From Abyssibius sp040880065 (lineage in GTDB: Bacteria; Pseudomonadota; Alphaproteobacteria; Rhodobacterales; Rhodobacteraceae), in NCBI GenBank assembly GCA_040880065.1, contig JBBDJE010000003.1, positions 62,001-126,000 on the forward strand: a stretch of 64,000 nt of DNA, read 5' to 3'. The notes beneath the pieces were generated by a model. It was not told the origin of the DNA. It saw only the letters and a program-made list of their open reading frames with translations, and did no database searches. This document shows positions 52,657 to 61,411 of this stretch, one piece after another; the first letter of the stretch is position 1, and the number at the start of each line of letters is the position of its first letter. A program made the translations under genes and the position numbers.

Positions 52657-53361
52657 ATGCGAATTTGCATCATCAGCAACAGCCATGCCGGCGCGCTCAA
52701 ACACGCGCTTGATACCGAACCCGCCCTCGCGCAAGGCCATGATATTTCCTTTTTCGCATCGCGCGGCGCCAAGGTCTCGAAATTTACCCTGATAGATGAT
52801 GTCATCAGCACGACAGACCTTGCATCGGTTCGCTATGCAACCGGCGGGAAGTTTACACAGATCGCGCCGGGTGATTTTGATGCGCTGGTGTTTTACGGTA
52901 TCCAGTTGCGTTTTGGTCACTGGTTGTTTCCGCCAGAGGACGCCGATTGGGGCATTGCGAATGCATCCTCGGCGTTTCGCGGTGAGATGATAATCGAACA
53001 TTTGTCAAACTCCATGGCCGTGCAATTCGCCTATCTGGTCTGCGCAAGCCCTGTCTGGCAGGCGCAGGTGGTCGTCGCCCCAAGCCCGGTGCAGGCGGCA
53101 CCCGACATCGCGCGCAGCGCACCATTTCCGCTCGATGAAATCAACCTTGCCGCCGCCACGATGTGTTCGGGCTTTGGTGCGCGTTTTGTGCCGCAACCCA
53201 AGGAAACGCTCGCCGCAACCGGTTTTACCTATGACCGTTTCGCCAAAGGCTCATTGCGCCTGAACGAAGAAAGAGCCGCACATGACGACACTGAGCGCAA
53301 ACACATGAATGCAGCCTTTGGCGCGTTGATACTGCGTGACATCCTCGCCGCACTTCGCTAG
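52657..53361 (+). CDS. hypothetical protein, roseobacter-like (234 aa)
   Basis: A 234-residue soluble protein starting MRICIISNSHAGALKHALDT. The N-terminal beta-strand plus SNSHAG turn hints at an SGNH-hydrolase or nucleotide-binding fold. Later segments FDALVFYGIQLRFG and a C-terminal helix KHMNAAFGALILRDIL are consistent with SGNH-like domains, but I do not recognise the family. AAAAGGACG lies before the ATG at 52657; extension to 52267 would overlap the rpsD leader. It precedes rlmJ by 9 bases, so they are co-transcribed. Confidence 0.65.
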   Translation: MRICIISNSHAGALKHALDTEPALAQGHDISFFASRGAKVSKFTLIDDVISTTDLASVRYATGGKFTQIAPGDFDALVFYGIQLRFGHWLFPPEDADWGIANASSAFRGEMIIEHLSNSMAVQFAYLVCASPVWQAQVVVAPSPVQAAPDIARSAPFPLDEINLAAATMCSGFGARFVPQPKETLAATGFTYDRFAKGSLRLNEERAAHDDTERKHMNAAFGALILRDILAALR

Positions 53362-53370
53362 CACGGCACA

Positions 53371-54141
53371 ATGCTGTCCTATCAACATGCCTTTCACGCC
53401 GGAAACCCCGCCGACTTGCACAAGCATTTCGTGCTGGCCGGACTGTTGGCACAGCTTGTGCGCAAACCGCGACCGGTTACCTATATGGAAACCCATGCCG
53501 GGCGCGGATTATACGACCTTTCCGCCCCCGAAGCCCTAAAAACCGGCGAGGCGGCGCTTGGCATTGCAAGCGTTACCCTGCCCGTTGGCCCCTATGCGCA
53601 GGCGCTTGCGGCAACGCGTGCGCTACACGGCCCAAACGCCTATCCCGGCTCGCCACTGATTGCACAAACCTTGCTGCGCGATGCCGACCAGTTGCACCTG
53701 ATGGAGCTTCACCCCGCCGAGCGCGCTGCCCTGCGACGCAACCTTGCAAGCGCCAATACGCATATCCACCACCGTTCCGGCCCCGAAGGCGTGCTGGCCA
53801 TCTCGCCGCCCAAACCAAGGCGGGGGCTTGTGCTGGTCGACCCTTCCTATGAGGTGAAAACCGAATACGAGACTACGGCAAAATTCGCCCGCGCCCTTGT
53901 GGCCAAATGGCCCGAGGCACTGCTGCTTATCTGGTATCCGCTTTTGCCCGATAACCGCCACCAGCCGCTCGTCAGCGGGCTGCAAATGCTCCGCCCGCTG
54001 CGCCATGAAGTGGCGTTTGACCAAAAAGACGGGCGCGGGATGCTTGGCTCGGGCCTGTTGCTGCTCAACCCGCCGCACGGAATCGGGCAGGTGTTTGATG
54101 CGGTCATTCCGGCTTGCGCCGGTGTTCTGCGCAGTGCCTGA
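53371..54141 (+). CDS. rlmJ: 23S rRNA (adenine2030-N6)-methyltransferase
   Basis: A 256-residue methyltransferase. The start MLSYQHAFHAGNPADLHKHF is the RlmJ signature, ETHAGRGLYDL is the SAM-binding region, and the catalytic motif reads LVDPSYEVKTEY, where the family usually has DPPYE. The Pro-to-Ser change is mild. It methylates A2030 of 23S rRNA. Confidence 0.93.
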   Translation: MLSYQHAFHAGNPADLHKHFVLAGLLAQLVRKPRPVTYMETHAGRGLYDLSAPEALKTGEAALGIASVTLPVGPYAQALAATRALHGPNAYPGSPLIAQTLLRDADQLHLMELHPAERAALRRNLASANTHIHHRSGPEGVLAISPPKPRRGLVLVDPSYEVKTEYETTAKFARALVAKWPEALLLIWYPLLPDNRHQPLVSGLQMLRPLRHEVAFDQKDGRGMLGSGLLLLNPPHGIGQVFDAVIPACAGVLRSA

Positions 54142-54233
54142 TCCGCGCTACCCCCAAGCCAGCCTGTTGATTTGCACCAGAGGCACCGGCACGGCTTCGG
54201 GCTGGCCAGCGGCAATAAACGGCGCTTGAAGCG

Positions 54234-54368
54234 CTACTTTTTTCCTTTGGGTTTTTCCTGCGTCACAATCGGCTTGTTTGCGCCGGAATTGGAAACATAG
54301 GGCGTTTTGGTCACTTCTTTTTTCGGTTTCTTGGCTTCTTTGTTGCTGCGAGATTGTCCCTTGGACAT
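54234..54368 (-). CDS. small lysine-rich protein (44 aa)
   Basis: A 44-residue, very basic protein: MSKGQSRSNKEAKKPKKEVT followed by KTPYVSNSGANKPIVTQ and KPKGKK. AAAGGATG precedes the ATG at 54368. A related small lysine-rich protein is known in rhizobia as unannotated. The reading frame continues upstream to 54623, but the Met at 54368 with its ribosome site is the better start. Function unknown; nucleic-acid binding is possible from charge alone. Confidence 0.6.
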   Translation of the reverse strand: MSKGQSRSNKEAKKPKKEVTKTPYVSNSGANKPIVTQEKPKGKK

Positions 54369-54975
54369 AACGGCATCCTTTGCTTGAAACCCGGCGGCGA
54401 TGACACTCATCGCCGCATTGGGTTTGTAGGCAGAACACTGCGCGCGAACCCGCCAAACGTCAATTGCGCATGTCATATCTGCTCCGAAAATCGCCCGCGA
54501 TCGATCGCCAAGCAATTCGCTCGACCCGACCAATCGGCGCTTCATCTGGCTTGGGCTGGCCCGCCATATGGCGCGAAATTCCGCCTTCATGGCCAACGGG
54601 AGCCTTGTGCCCCGGCCCGTCAAGCGGCCGTAACCGCCGCGCCGGCACCGCGTAGGGCGGCAACGGGCTCATTCTCTTGTTGGGGTTCAATTACGCGGAT
54701 AGCGTGGCGCAAACGCAATTTTGTGTTTGATTTGAGTGCAAAACGGTAAAATAAAGCAACCCCTAAATGCGGAAAACTCGCCATTCATCTTATTTAACGG
54801 ATGCTTTTTGACGACCGCTTTCGTCCCGATCAATTTGGATATATTGGCTCTTTTCGCAATTAATAAGCAAAAGATCGCTTATCCCTGAGAAACCGCTTTG
54901 GTCTGCTTCTGAAATAACTATGCTCCGGCTTCGCGCAATGGTGCGCCGCAGTATTTTCAGGAAAAGGATGTCCAT
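54369..54975. other. gene-poor region of about 0.6 kb
   Basis: No convincing gene is seen. The left part (54380-54660) is GC-rich with overlapping short reading frames on both strands and no ribosome site. The right part (54700-54970) is AT-rich and carries the promoter of the lipoprotein gene. A 61-residue frame on the minus strand (54790-54975) lacks a ribosome site and was rejected. Confidence 0.4.
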
Positions 54976-55503
54976 ATGAATTTCTCACGGACACTCACAA
55001 GCATGTTTGCCGTTCTCCTTGTCACATTAGCCGCCTGCGCGCCCGTCAACCGGATCAACCCGTTGTCGATGGCCGTCGCGCGCTCATTGTTGATTTCCGA
55101 TGTTGTGGTCAACACCGATGCTGCCGCTTTTGAAAACGAATTGGCGCGCGACTATAGCAGCCAACTTGCCGGTGATCTCGATGTCGAACTAACCCGCGCC
55201 TTTGGCGACCGCATTCATCCCAATGGCATGATCATGCGCGTTGAAATCAGCCGTCTGAATGTTGCCAATTCCGGCACCAATGCCTTTGGCCGCGACCAAT
55301 CCGCGCTTCAGGGCACCGTTCAAATCGTCAGCCCGTCCGATAACAGCGTTCTGGCCAATTACAGCATTGATGTGCGCGTTGGCCAAGCCTCCGAAACGCG
55401 CTTGGGTGCAGTGCTGTCAGCCGCCGTTCAAAGCAGCCAAAACTTCTACCGCCGCTTGGTCGATGAGTTCGTCCGCGACACCAAGACTCGCGTCTTAGAA
55501 TAA
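54976..55503 (+). CDS. lipoprotein of unknown function
   Basis: A 175-residue lipoprotein: lipobox TLAACAPV with acylated Cys21, then a mixed alpha/beta domain (NGMIMRVEISRLNVANSGT and TVQIVSPSDNSVLANYSIDV) and a C-terminal helix VDEFVRDTKTRV. It resembles unclassified periplasmic or outer-membrane lipoproteins of roseobacters. AAAAGGATG precedes the ATG. Confidence 0.7.
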   Translation: MNFSRTLTSMFAVLLVTLAACAPVNRINPLSMAVARSLLISDVVVNTDAAAFENELARDYSSQLAGDLDVELTRAFGDRIHPNGMIMRVEISRLNVANSGTNAFGRDQSALQGTVQIVSPSDNSVLANYSIDVRVGQASETRLGAVLSAAVQSSQNFYRRLVDEFVRDTKTRVLE

Positions 55504-55516
55504 AGCCAAAAATCGA

Positions 55517-55552
55517 CCCTGACAGTGCAGGTGAGTTATTGCATTGTCAGGG
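55517..55552. terminator. long hairpin between lipoprotein gene and nrdJ
   Basis: CCCTGACAGTGC (55517-55528) pairs with GCATTGTCAGGG (55541-55552), 11 of 12 Watson-Crick pairs plus one GT. No U-tract follows on either strand, so it may be a weak terminator or a 3' end protector. Confidence 0.45.
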
Positions 55553-55673
55553 GCAGCTTGTTGAGTGTCGGCTGAGGAGCCGGTGGCCTGCGACGGTTCA
55601 GATGCACATCTGCAAACAGCAAAGTGGTAATCAGCGGAGCAAGTATTACATGCCGCTTGTGCTCTGCGCCCCC

Positions 55674-58001
55674 TCACCCGCATTTCGAATGCCCGCAGCT
55701 TGTGCAAATCATGCAGCCCTCCTGCATCACCAGTGCATATTGCCCGCAATTCGGGCAGGCCGGGCCGCGCGGGCGCTTTGCGGTCGCGGCATGCGGGTCG
55801 CTCTTCAGCCCCGCGCCGCTGGCCGCCAGAAAGCCGATATCAACCATATGCCCCTCTATCACCCCGCCAATCGCCGCCAGAATGCTGGGCACATAGCGCC
55901 CGTCCATCCAGGCCCCGCCGCGCGGGTCGAACACGGCCTTTAGCTCTTCCACCACGAAGCTCACATCACCCCCGCGCCGGAACACCGCCGAGATCATCCG
56001 CGTGAGCGCCACGGTCCAGGCGAAATGCTCCATGTTCTTGGAGTTGATGAACACCTCGAACGGGCGGCGCAGCCCGTCGAGAAACACATCGTTGATGGTG
56101 ATGTAAATGGCGTGTTCGCTGTCGGGCCATTTGATCTTATAGGTCCGCCCGTCCAGCTCTTCGGGCCGCGCCATCGGCTCGCTGCCCGGCGCTGCGTGGC
56201 CAATAACCGGCGTAGCCTCGGTGGAAAGCACCGAACCCAGCACATCATTCGGGCGATAGGTGGTTATGCCCTTCAGCCCCGCCTTCCACGCGCGCAAATA
56301 TAGCGCTTCGAATTCTTCAAACGGATAATCCGCAGGCACGTTCACGGTTTTGGAAATCGCCGCGCAAATATAGGGCTGCACCGCCGCCTGCATGGCCATA
56401 TGGTCAAGCGCCGAAATCTCCAGCGCGTTCACAAAGCTTTCGGGCAAGGCCGCATCGCCATGGGCGGCGCGCCATGCCCGCCAGGCCGGGTCTTCCACCC
56501 GATATTCGCGCATGCTGTTGTCGGGCTGGCGCTTCTTGCGCGTGTAGTGCCATGAAAACGGCGGCTCGATCCCGTTGGAGGCGTTATCGGCAAAGGCCAG
56601 CGAAATGGTGCCGGTTGGCGCGATCGACAGCAAGTGGCTGTTGCGCATTCCGCCCTTGGAAATGGCGGCGCGAATGTCATCGGGGAGGCGGCTGGCCATG
56701 CCGGATGCCAGAAACTTCGCGGCTTCAAACTTCGGGAACGCGCCTTTTTCGCCAGCCAGCGCAATGCTGGCACGATAGGCCGCATCGCGCATCACCCGCG
56801 CAATCTGCTCGGCCATGGCGCGCGCTTCGGCGCTGTCATAGCGCAGCCCCAGCATGATCAGCGCATCGCCAAGGCCGGTAAAGCCAAGCCCGACACGGCG
56901 CTTGGCCTCGGCCTCGGCAGCTTGTTCAGCCAGTGGCCAGACGGTTACGCTCAGCACATTGTCAAGCATGCGCACGGCCACTGGCACAAGCTTGGCAAAA
57001 GCGTCAAAGTCAAAGCGCGCGTTGGGTTCAAACGCATCATGCACAAAGCGCAACAGGTTGATCGACCCGAGGCAGCAGCAGCCATGGTCGGGAATGGGAA
57101 TTTCGCCGCAAGGATTCGTTGCCTCGATCACCTCGCAATAATGCAGGTTGTTCTCGGCATTGATCCTGTCCAAAAACAGCACACCGGGTTCTGCCGCCCG
57201 ATAGGTGTTTTGCATGATCTGGTCCCACAAATCCCGCGCGCGCACCGTGGCATAAATCCATTTACCATCGCCGCGCTGGCTGCCACCCGCCGCCGGCTCC
57301 ACCTTATGCACAAGCTCAAAGCCGGTATCGGCATCCACCGCCTGCATGAACGCATCGGTTATACCAACAGAAATGTTGAAATTGTTCAACCGACCGGCTT
57401 CGGCCTTGGCGGCGATGAAGTCGGCAATATCAGGGTGATCGCAGCGCAGCACACCCATTTGCGCCCCGCGCCGCGCGCCTGCGCTTTCCACCGTAGCGCA
57501 AGATTGGTCAAACACATGCATGTAGCTAACCGGACCGGAAGCGGCCGAATTCGTGCCCTTCACCCGCGCGCCTTTGGGGCGGATCGAGGAAAAGTCATAG
57601 CCCACACCGCCACCGCGGCGCATGGTTTCCGCCGCCATGCGCAAAGCGTGGTAAATGCCGACCTTGCCGTCAACCGTGTCGGAAATACTGTCGCCCACCG
57701 GCTGCACGAAACAGTTGATGAGCGTCACATTGGCAATATCGGTGCCCGCCGCCGAGTTGATGCGGCCACCGGGAATGAACCCGGCATCGAGCGCGGCGCG
57801 AAACACCGGCTCCCAGTGCTCTGGCGCATCTTCTACCGCCGCCAAAGCCCGCGCCACGCGGCGGCGAATCGCATCGACCATTGCTTCGCCGTCCAGCTCT
57901 TGCTCATCGCCCTTGGCATATTTCTCGCGCAGCACATCAAGCGAGACCTCTTGCCACGCCTCGGCAGTCGTTGAAAAAGCGGTCAGGTCTAGCTTGTTCA
58001 T
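55674..58001 (-). CDS. nrdJ: adenosylcobalamin-dependent ribonucleoside-diphosphate reductase (class II)
   Basis: A 775-residue class II ribonucleotide reductase. Catalytic features are visible: FVQPVGDSISDTVDGKVGIY, FDQSCATVESAGARRGAQMG, the finger-loop motif ATNPCGEIPIPDHGCCC, and APTGTISLAF. The C-terminus is a zinc ribbon (CPNCGQYALVMQ and CTSCGHSKC) that carries redox cysteines. The start at 58001 (MNKLDLTAF) has a weak ribosome site; a longer start at 58040 is possible. It needs vitamin B12 and works with or without oxygen. No NrdR box was found upstream. Confidence 0.95.
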   Translation of the reverse strand: MNKLDLTAFSTTAEAWQEVSLDVLREKYAKGDEQELDGEAMVDAIRRRVARALAAVEDAPEHWEPVFRAALDAGFIPGGRINSAAGTDIANVTLINCFVQPVGDSISDTVDGKVGIYHALRMAAETMRRGGGVGYDFSSIRPKGARVKGTNSAASGPVSYMHVFDQSCATVESAGARRGAQMGVLRCDHPDIADFIAAKAEAGRLNNFNISVGITDAFMQAVDADTGFELVHKVEPAAGGSQRGDGKWIYATVRARDLWDQIMQNTYRAAEPGVLFLDRINAENNLHYCEVIEATNPCGEIPIPDHGCCCLGSINLLRFVHDAFEPNARFDFDAFAKLVPVAVRMLDNVLSVTVWPLAEQAAEAEAKRRVGLGFTGLGDALIMLGLRYDSAEARAMAEQIARVMRDAAYRASIALAGEKGAFPKFEAAKFLASGMASRLPDDIRAAISKGGMRNSHLLSIAPTGTISLAFADNASNGIEPPFSWHYTRKKRQPDNSMREYRVEDPAWRAWRAAHGDAALPESFVNALEISALDHMAMQAAVQPYICAAISKTVNVPADYPFEEFEALYLRAWKAGLKGITTYRPNDVLGSVLSTEATPVIGHAAPGSEPMARPEELDGRTYKIKWPDSEHAIYITINDVFLDGLRRPFEVFINSKNMEHFAWTVALTRMISAVFRRGGDVSFVVEELKAVFDPRGGAWMDGRYVPSILAAIGGVIEGHMVDIGFLAASGAGLKSDPHAATAKRPRGPACPNCGQYALVMQEGCMICTSCGHSKCG

Positions 58002-58152
58002 ATGCAGAATCCGAGGGTTTTGTGGTGTTTGAGCGGGCAATCACCCTACGCGCTCCAGTTTAGTCGATCAAGTAAAATAGAACATCTTGTGAACATGGAC
58101 ACAGCGCCGATTTCGCACTAATTAACCTTTTGGAAGGATCCCTCAAAGCACC

Positions 58153-58578
58153 ATGGCAAAACTCCATCTCATGAAACTGTCTGTCGGCACGACCGACATT
58201 GCCGACCTCGCCGCCTGGCAAGACAGCCGCAGCCGTGCCACGGGCCTGCCCAGCCAGCATGTCACCCGCATGTGGCCCAAACGTGCGGCTGAATTGCTGC
58301 AAGGCGGCTCGATCTACTGGGTGATCAAGGGTGTGATGCAGGCCCGCCAGCGCCTGCTGCGCCTTGACGAGGTGATCGGCGATGACGGCATTCGTCGCTG
58401 CGCGCTCATCCTCGATCCGCAGATCATGCGCACCAGCCCCACCCCGCGCCGCGCCTTTCAGGGCTGGCGCTATCTGGCGGCCGGTGATGCCCCGCCCGAC
58501 CTCGGCCCCTACCGCGCCGGACAGCAGGACCTGCCCGAAGAGCTTGAACAAAAGCTCGCAGCGCTTGGTGTGCTTTAA
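58153..58578 (+). CDS. DUF1489 protein
   Basis: A 141-residue soluble protein of the DUF1489 family, seen in most alphaproteobacteria. It starts MAKLHLMKLSVGTTDIADLA and contains TRMWPKRAAELLQGGSIYWV and RRAFQGWRYL. Function unknown. AAGGATCC before the ATG is the likely ribosome site. Divergent from nrdJ. Confidence 0.85.
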   Translation: MAKLHLMKLSVGTTDIADLAAWQDSRSRATGLPSQHVTRMWPKRAAELLQGGSIYWVIKGVMQARQRLLRLDEVIGDDGIRRCALILDPQIMRTSPTPRRAFQGWRYLAAGDAPPDLGPYRAGQQDLPEELEQKLAALGVL

Positions 58579-58710
58579 CGCCGCCTTGCGTCAAACCCCT
58601 TCGCCCCGGCCCCTGTTGCAAGCACTATCCGTCACCTGCGGCATCTCGGCACCTGCCCTTGAAACCCGAACAGTTGCTGCTTTAGTTCCTCCCAACAAAA
58701 GGAGCACATT

Positions 58711-59346
58711 ATGACAGATACTGGCCTGCGCATTGGCGACACTGCGCCAGATTTCACCACCGATACCAGCACCGGCACGATCAGTTTTCATGACTGGATC
58801 GGTGATAGCTGGGCGTATTTCTTCAGCCATCCGGCTGATTTTACGCCCGTTTGCACCACCGAGATGGGCCGCACCGCACAGTTGGCCAAAGACTTTGCCA
58901 AGCGCAATTGCAAGCCGCTTGGCCTGTCGACCGACACCGCCGCCGAGCATTTGAAGTGGATCGAGGATGTCAACGACACCCAAAACACCGACCTGCGCTT
59001 TCCCATTGTGGCCGACCCTGACCTGAAGGTCGCGCAGCTTTATGGCATGATCCATCCTTCCGAGAGCACAACCGCCGCCGTGCGTTCGGTTTTCATCATC
59101 GACCCGAACAAGAAGATCCGCCTCACCATGACCTACCCCATGAATGTGGGCCGCAATTTCGCCGAGATTTTGCGGGTGATCGACGCGCTGCAACTCGCCG
59201 ATGAGAAATCTATCGCCACCCCGGCCGACTGGCAGCCTGGCGGCGATGTCATCATTCCGCCTTCGGTGGATAATGAACAAGCCAAGAGCCTGTTTCCGCA
59301 GGGATGGGACGAAATTCGCCCCTATCTGCGTGTCACCAAGGTTTAA
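58711..59346 (+). CDS. peroxiredoxin, 1-Cys (Prx6-like)
   Basis: A 211-residue peroxidase. The peroxidatic Cys48 lies in ADFTPVCTTEMGRTAQL, the 1-Cys Prx6 pattern; a C-terminal dimerisation extension is present. Another cysteine at about residue 67 (KRNCKPLG) may have no role in the cycle. AAAGGAG precedes the ATG. Its end overlaps by 4 bases the convergent GNAT gene. Confidence 0.92.
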   Translation: MTDTGLRIGDTAPDFTTDTSTGTISFHDWIGDSWAYFFSHPADFTPVCTTEMGRTAQLAKDFAKRNCKPLGLSTDTAAEHLKWIEDVNDTQNTDLRFPIVADPDLKVAQLYGMIHPSESTTAAVRSVFIIDPNKKIRLTMTYPMNVGRNFAEILRVIDALQLADEKSIATPADWQPGGDVIIPPSVDNEQAKSLFPQGWDEIRPYLRVTKV

Positions 59347-60059
59347 ACCTCATCCCCCAGCCGTCCGGGTTCCGGGCGGCTGGCGGCCTCTGCGGCCACG
59401 CTTGGCGCAACAATAGGCGCGCTCAACGCCGAAAGCGCCAGCTTCTGGCGGCCAAGGGCATCAAAATTTCCCGCGTCCAGCCATGTTTCAAACGCAGCGC
59501 GCAGCGCGGGCCATTCTTTATCAATTGCGGCAAACCACGCGGTATCACGGTTGCGGCCTTTCACAATAGCGGCCTGCCGGAACACGCCCTCATAGCTTAG
59601 CCCATAGCGCAGGGCGGCGCGGCGGCTGGCGACGTTGAGCGCGTTGCACTTCCATTCAAACCGCCGGTAGCCTGCCTCAAAGCTCCACTTCAGCGCCAGA
59701 TATATCGCCTCGGTGGCCGCGCGTGTGCGCTGCAAGGCAGGTGAGAACGAGATATAGCCAACCTCAATGCTCCCCGCTGCCGGGTCTATCCGCAGCAGGC
59801 TTAGGCTGCCCTGCGGGGTGCCATCCACCACCACGGCAAACTGCAACGGGTCATCCACCGCAATTGCGCCATCCAGCCACGCCCTGTAAGCGTTCAGCGT
59901 TTCAAACGGTCCATTGGGCATATAATCCCACATCTGGCCAGTATCGCGGCTGAAGGCCTCAAACAGCGCAGGCGCATGGGCGGGGGCCAGCGGTTCCAGC
60001 GTGCAATAGTGGCCCACAAGCGGCGCGCGCGCAGGGCGGGGTGGCGGTGTAAATGGCAT
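59343..60059 (-). CDS. GNAT family N-acetyltransferase (RimJ/RimL-like)
   Basis: A 238-residue protein with GNAT features: GHYCTLEPLAPAHAPALFEA at the N-terminus, the PAAGSIEVGYISFSPALQRT beta/alpha motif, and the final AALRYGLSYEGVFRQAAIVK. It probably acetylates a protein or small-molecule amine. Its ATG shares one base with the stop of the HAD gene (TGATG), so the two are translated together. Confidence 0.83.
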   Translation of the reverse strand: MPFTPPPRPARAPLVGHYCTLEPLAPAHAPALFEAFSRDTGQMWDYMPNGPFETLNAYRAWLDGAIAVDDPLQFAVVVDGTPQGSLSLLRIDPAAGSIEVGYISFSPALQRTRAATEAIYLALKWSFEAGYRRFEWKCNALNVASRRAALRYGLSYEGVFRQAAIVKGRNRDTAWFAAIDKEWPALRAAFETWLDAGNFDALGRQKLALSALSAPIVAPSVAAEAASRPEPGRLGDEV

Positions 60060-60751
60060 CAGATCAGCCTTAAAACATCATGCAGCTCTGGCATCGCCTC
60101 GATCACATGAAAACGCGCGGCACCGACGGGCGGCTCGGCATGGTCCAGCACCCAGTGGTGGGTGCTTGGAATATGCACGCCCCACGCGCCCGCTTCCAGC
60201 GCTGGAATGATGTCGGATTTCAGCGAATTGCCGACCATCATCGCACTGTCTGCCCCCGCGCCGTGGCGCGCGAACAGGCGCGCGTAAGCCGCTGCATCCT
60301 TTTCGCTCACAATTTCGACCGCATCGAAATAATCGCCAAGCCCCGAGGCGGCGACCTTGCGCTCCTGGTCAAACAAATCGCCCTTGGTCACAATCATCAG
60401 CCGGAACGCGCCCTGAAGCGCCGCCAGCGTTTGCGCCACACCGGGCATGGGCGTTACCGGATGCGCCAAAATCTCCTGCCCCGCATGCAGAATTTCGCGC
60501 AATGAGCGCACTGGCACCCGCTCATCGGTGATCTCGATCGCGGTTTCGATCATCGACAGGGTAAAGCCCTTCACACCATAGCCATAGCGTGCAAGGTTGC
60601 GCCGCTCGGCCTCCAGCAGCCGCGCAGTCAGATCGGCGGGGTCGGCATATTCGGCCAGCAGCGCCATGAAGCGCGCTTCGGTTATCTTGTAATATTCTTC
60701 ATGCGGCCAAAGCGTGTCATCGGCATCAAAAGCAATGGTCGTAAGCGCCAT
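60059..60751 (-). CDS. HAD family hydrolase
   Basis: A 230-residue phosphatase of the HAD-IA type. Motif I is FDADDTLWPHEEYYK, the nucleophile being Asp10 and the acid/base Asp12. Motif II is MIVTKGDLF, and motifs III/IV are MMVGNSLKSDIIPALEA. It starts ATGGCGC overlapping the DUF1993 stop and ends overlapping the GNAT start. Substrate unknown. Confidence 0.86.
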   Translation of the reverse strand: MALTTIAFDADDTLWPHEEYYKITEARFMALLAEYADPADLTARLLEAERRNLARYGYGVKGFTLSMIETAIEITDERVPVRSLREILHAGQEILAHPVTPMPGVAQTLAALQGAFRLMIVTKGDLFDQERKVAASGLGDYFDAVEIVSEKDAAAYARLFARHGAGADSAMMVGNSLKSDIIPALEAGAWGVHIPSTHHWVLDHAEPPVGAARFHVIEAMPELHDVLRLI

Positions 60752-61272
60752 TACAGCACAAAGCCTTCGGGATATTCGTGCAGACCGTCAAAATCGCCCT
60801 TGCCCAGCGCCAGCCCGGCAGCGCGCAAATTTGCGTAAGCCATTGCGTAGTGGAACATGAAATTCGGCATGCCGAACACGTGTAGAAAATCATGCGGCGA
60901 CTGCTCTAAAAACGCCACGCCCGCCCGGTGCTGAATGATCCGCCCTTCGGCCTGCACAAACTGTTCGGGCTTGAGCATAGCAAGCTTGGCGCGCGCCAGC
61001 GCCAGCCAGTCGGCCAGAACCTCGCGGCTGGCATCCACCTGCGGCACGCCCGAAACCCGCTTGCCCGCCAGCTTCAGACAGGTGCGCAGGCTGAAGTTGA
61101 TCGCCGTGGCAATCTGCGCCGATGCCGGGGCCATATCCGGCGCAAGCCTGTGGGCCAGCACCTCGGGCGTTACATCCAGCCGCGCCAGAATCGCGGCCAT
61201 CCTGTCAAGATAATGCAGGAAGACGGGCACCGAGGCGGTGTATAAATCAGAAGGCAGGCTATGTTCGGTCAT
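60751..61272 (-). CDS. DUF1993 protein
   Basis: A 173-residue helical protein of the DUF1993 family (DinB-like four-helix bundle). It starts MTEHSLPSDLYTASVPVFLH and has INFSLRTCLKLAGKRVSGVP and HDFLHVFGMPNFMFHYAMAY, the histidine-rich end of the family. The ATG at 61272 is chosen; further upstream codons give no family match. First gene of a three-gene unit with the HAD and GNAT genes. Confidence 0.82.
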   Translation of the reverse strand: MTEHSLPSDLYTASVPVFLHYLDRMAAILARLDVTPEVLAHRLAPDMAPASAQIATAINFSLRTCLKLAGKRVSGVPQVDASREVLADWLALARAKLAMLKPEQFVQAEGRIIQHRAGVAFLEQSPHDFLHVFGMPNFMFHYAMAYANLRAAGLALGKGDFDGLHEYPEGFVL

Positions 61273-61411
61273 GGCGCGATGATACGGCGCATTCCCGCCC
61301 TGTCCAGCCCATAGATTTATGCAGATACTTGCTTGGCATTGCACCGCAAATGCGCCTAAAGCTGGTGAGCATGAACGAGCCTGCGCGCACCCGCATTGCT
61401 GCGCGCAAAAC

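Noticed and set aside
54464..54655. 63-residue proline-rich frame in the gene-poor stretch
   Set aside because: No ribosome site and composition typical of a chance frame in GC-rich DNA.
54790..54975. 61-residue frame on the minus strand starting next to the lipoprotein gene
   Set aside because: No ribosome site, no family motif, and its start overlaps the ribosome site of the plus-strand gene; the AT-rich sequence allows chance frames.
56634..57974. Open frame of about 446 residues on the plus strand opposite nrdJ
   Set aside because: Shadow of the class II ribonucleotide reductase, whose motifs are complete on the minus strand.
58002..58152. Possible cobalamin riboswitch upstream of nrdJ
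   Set aside because: No B12-box-like sequence or extended stem structure was visible in the 150-base gap.
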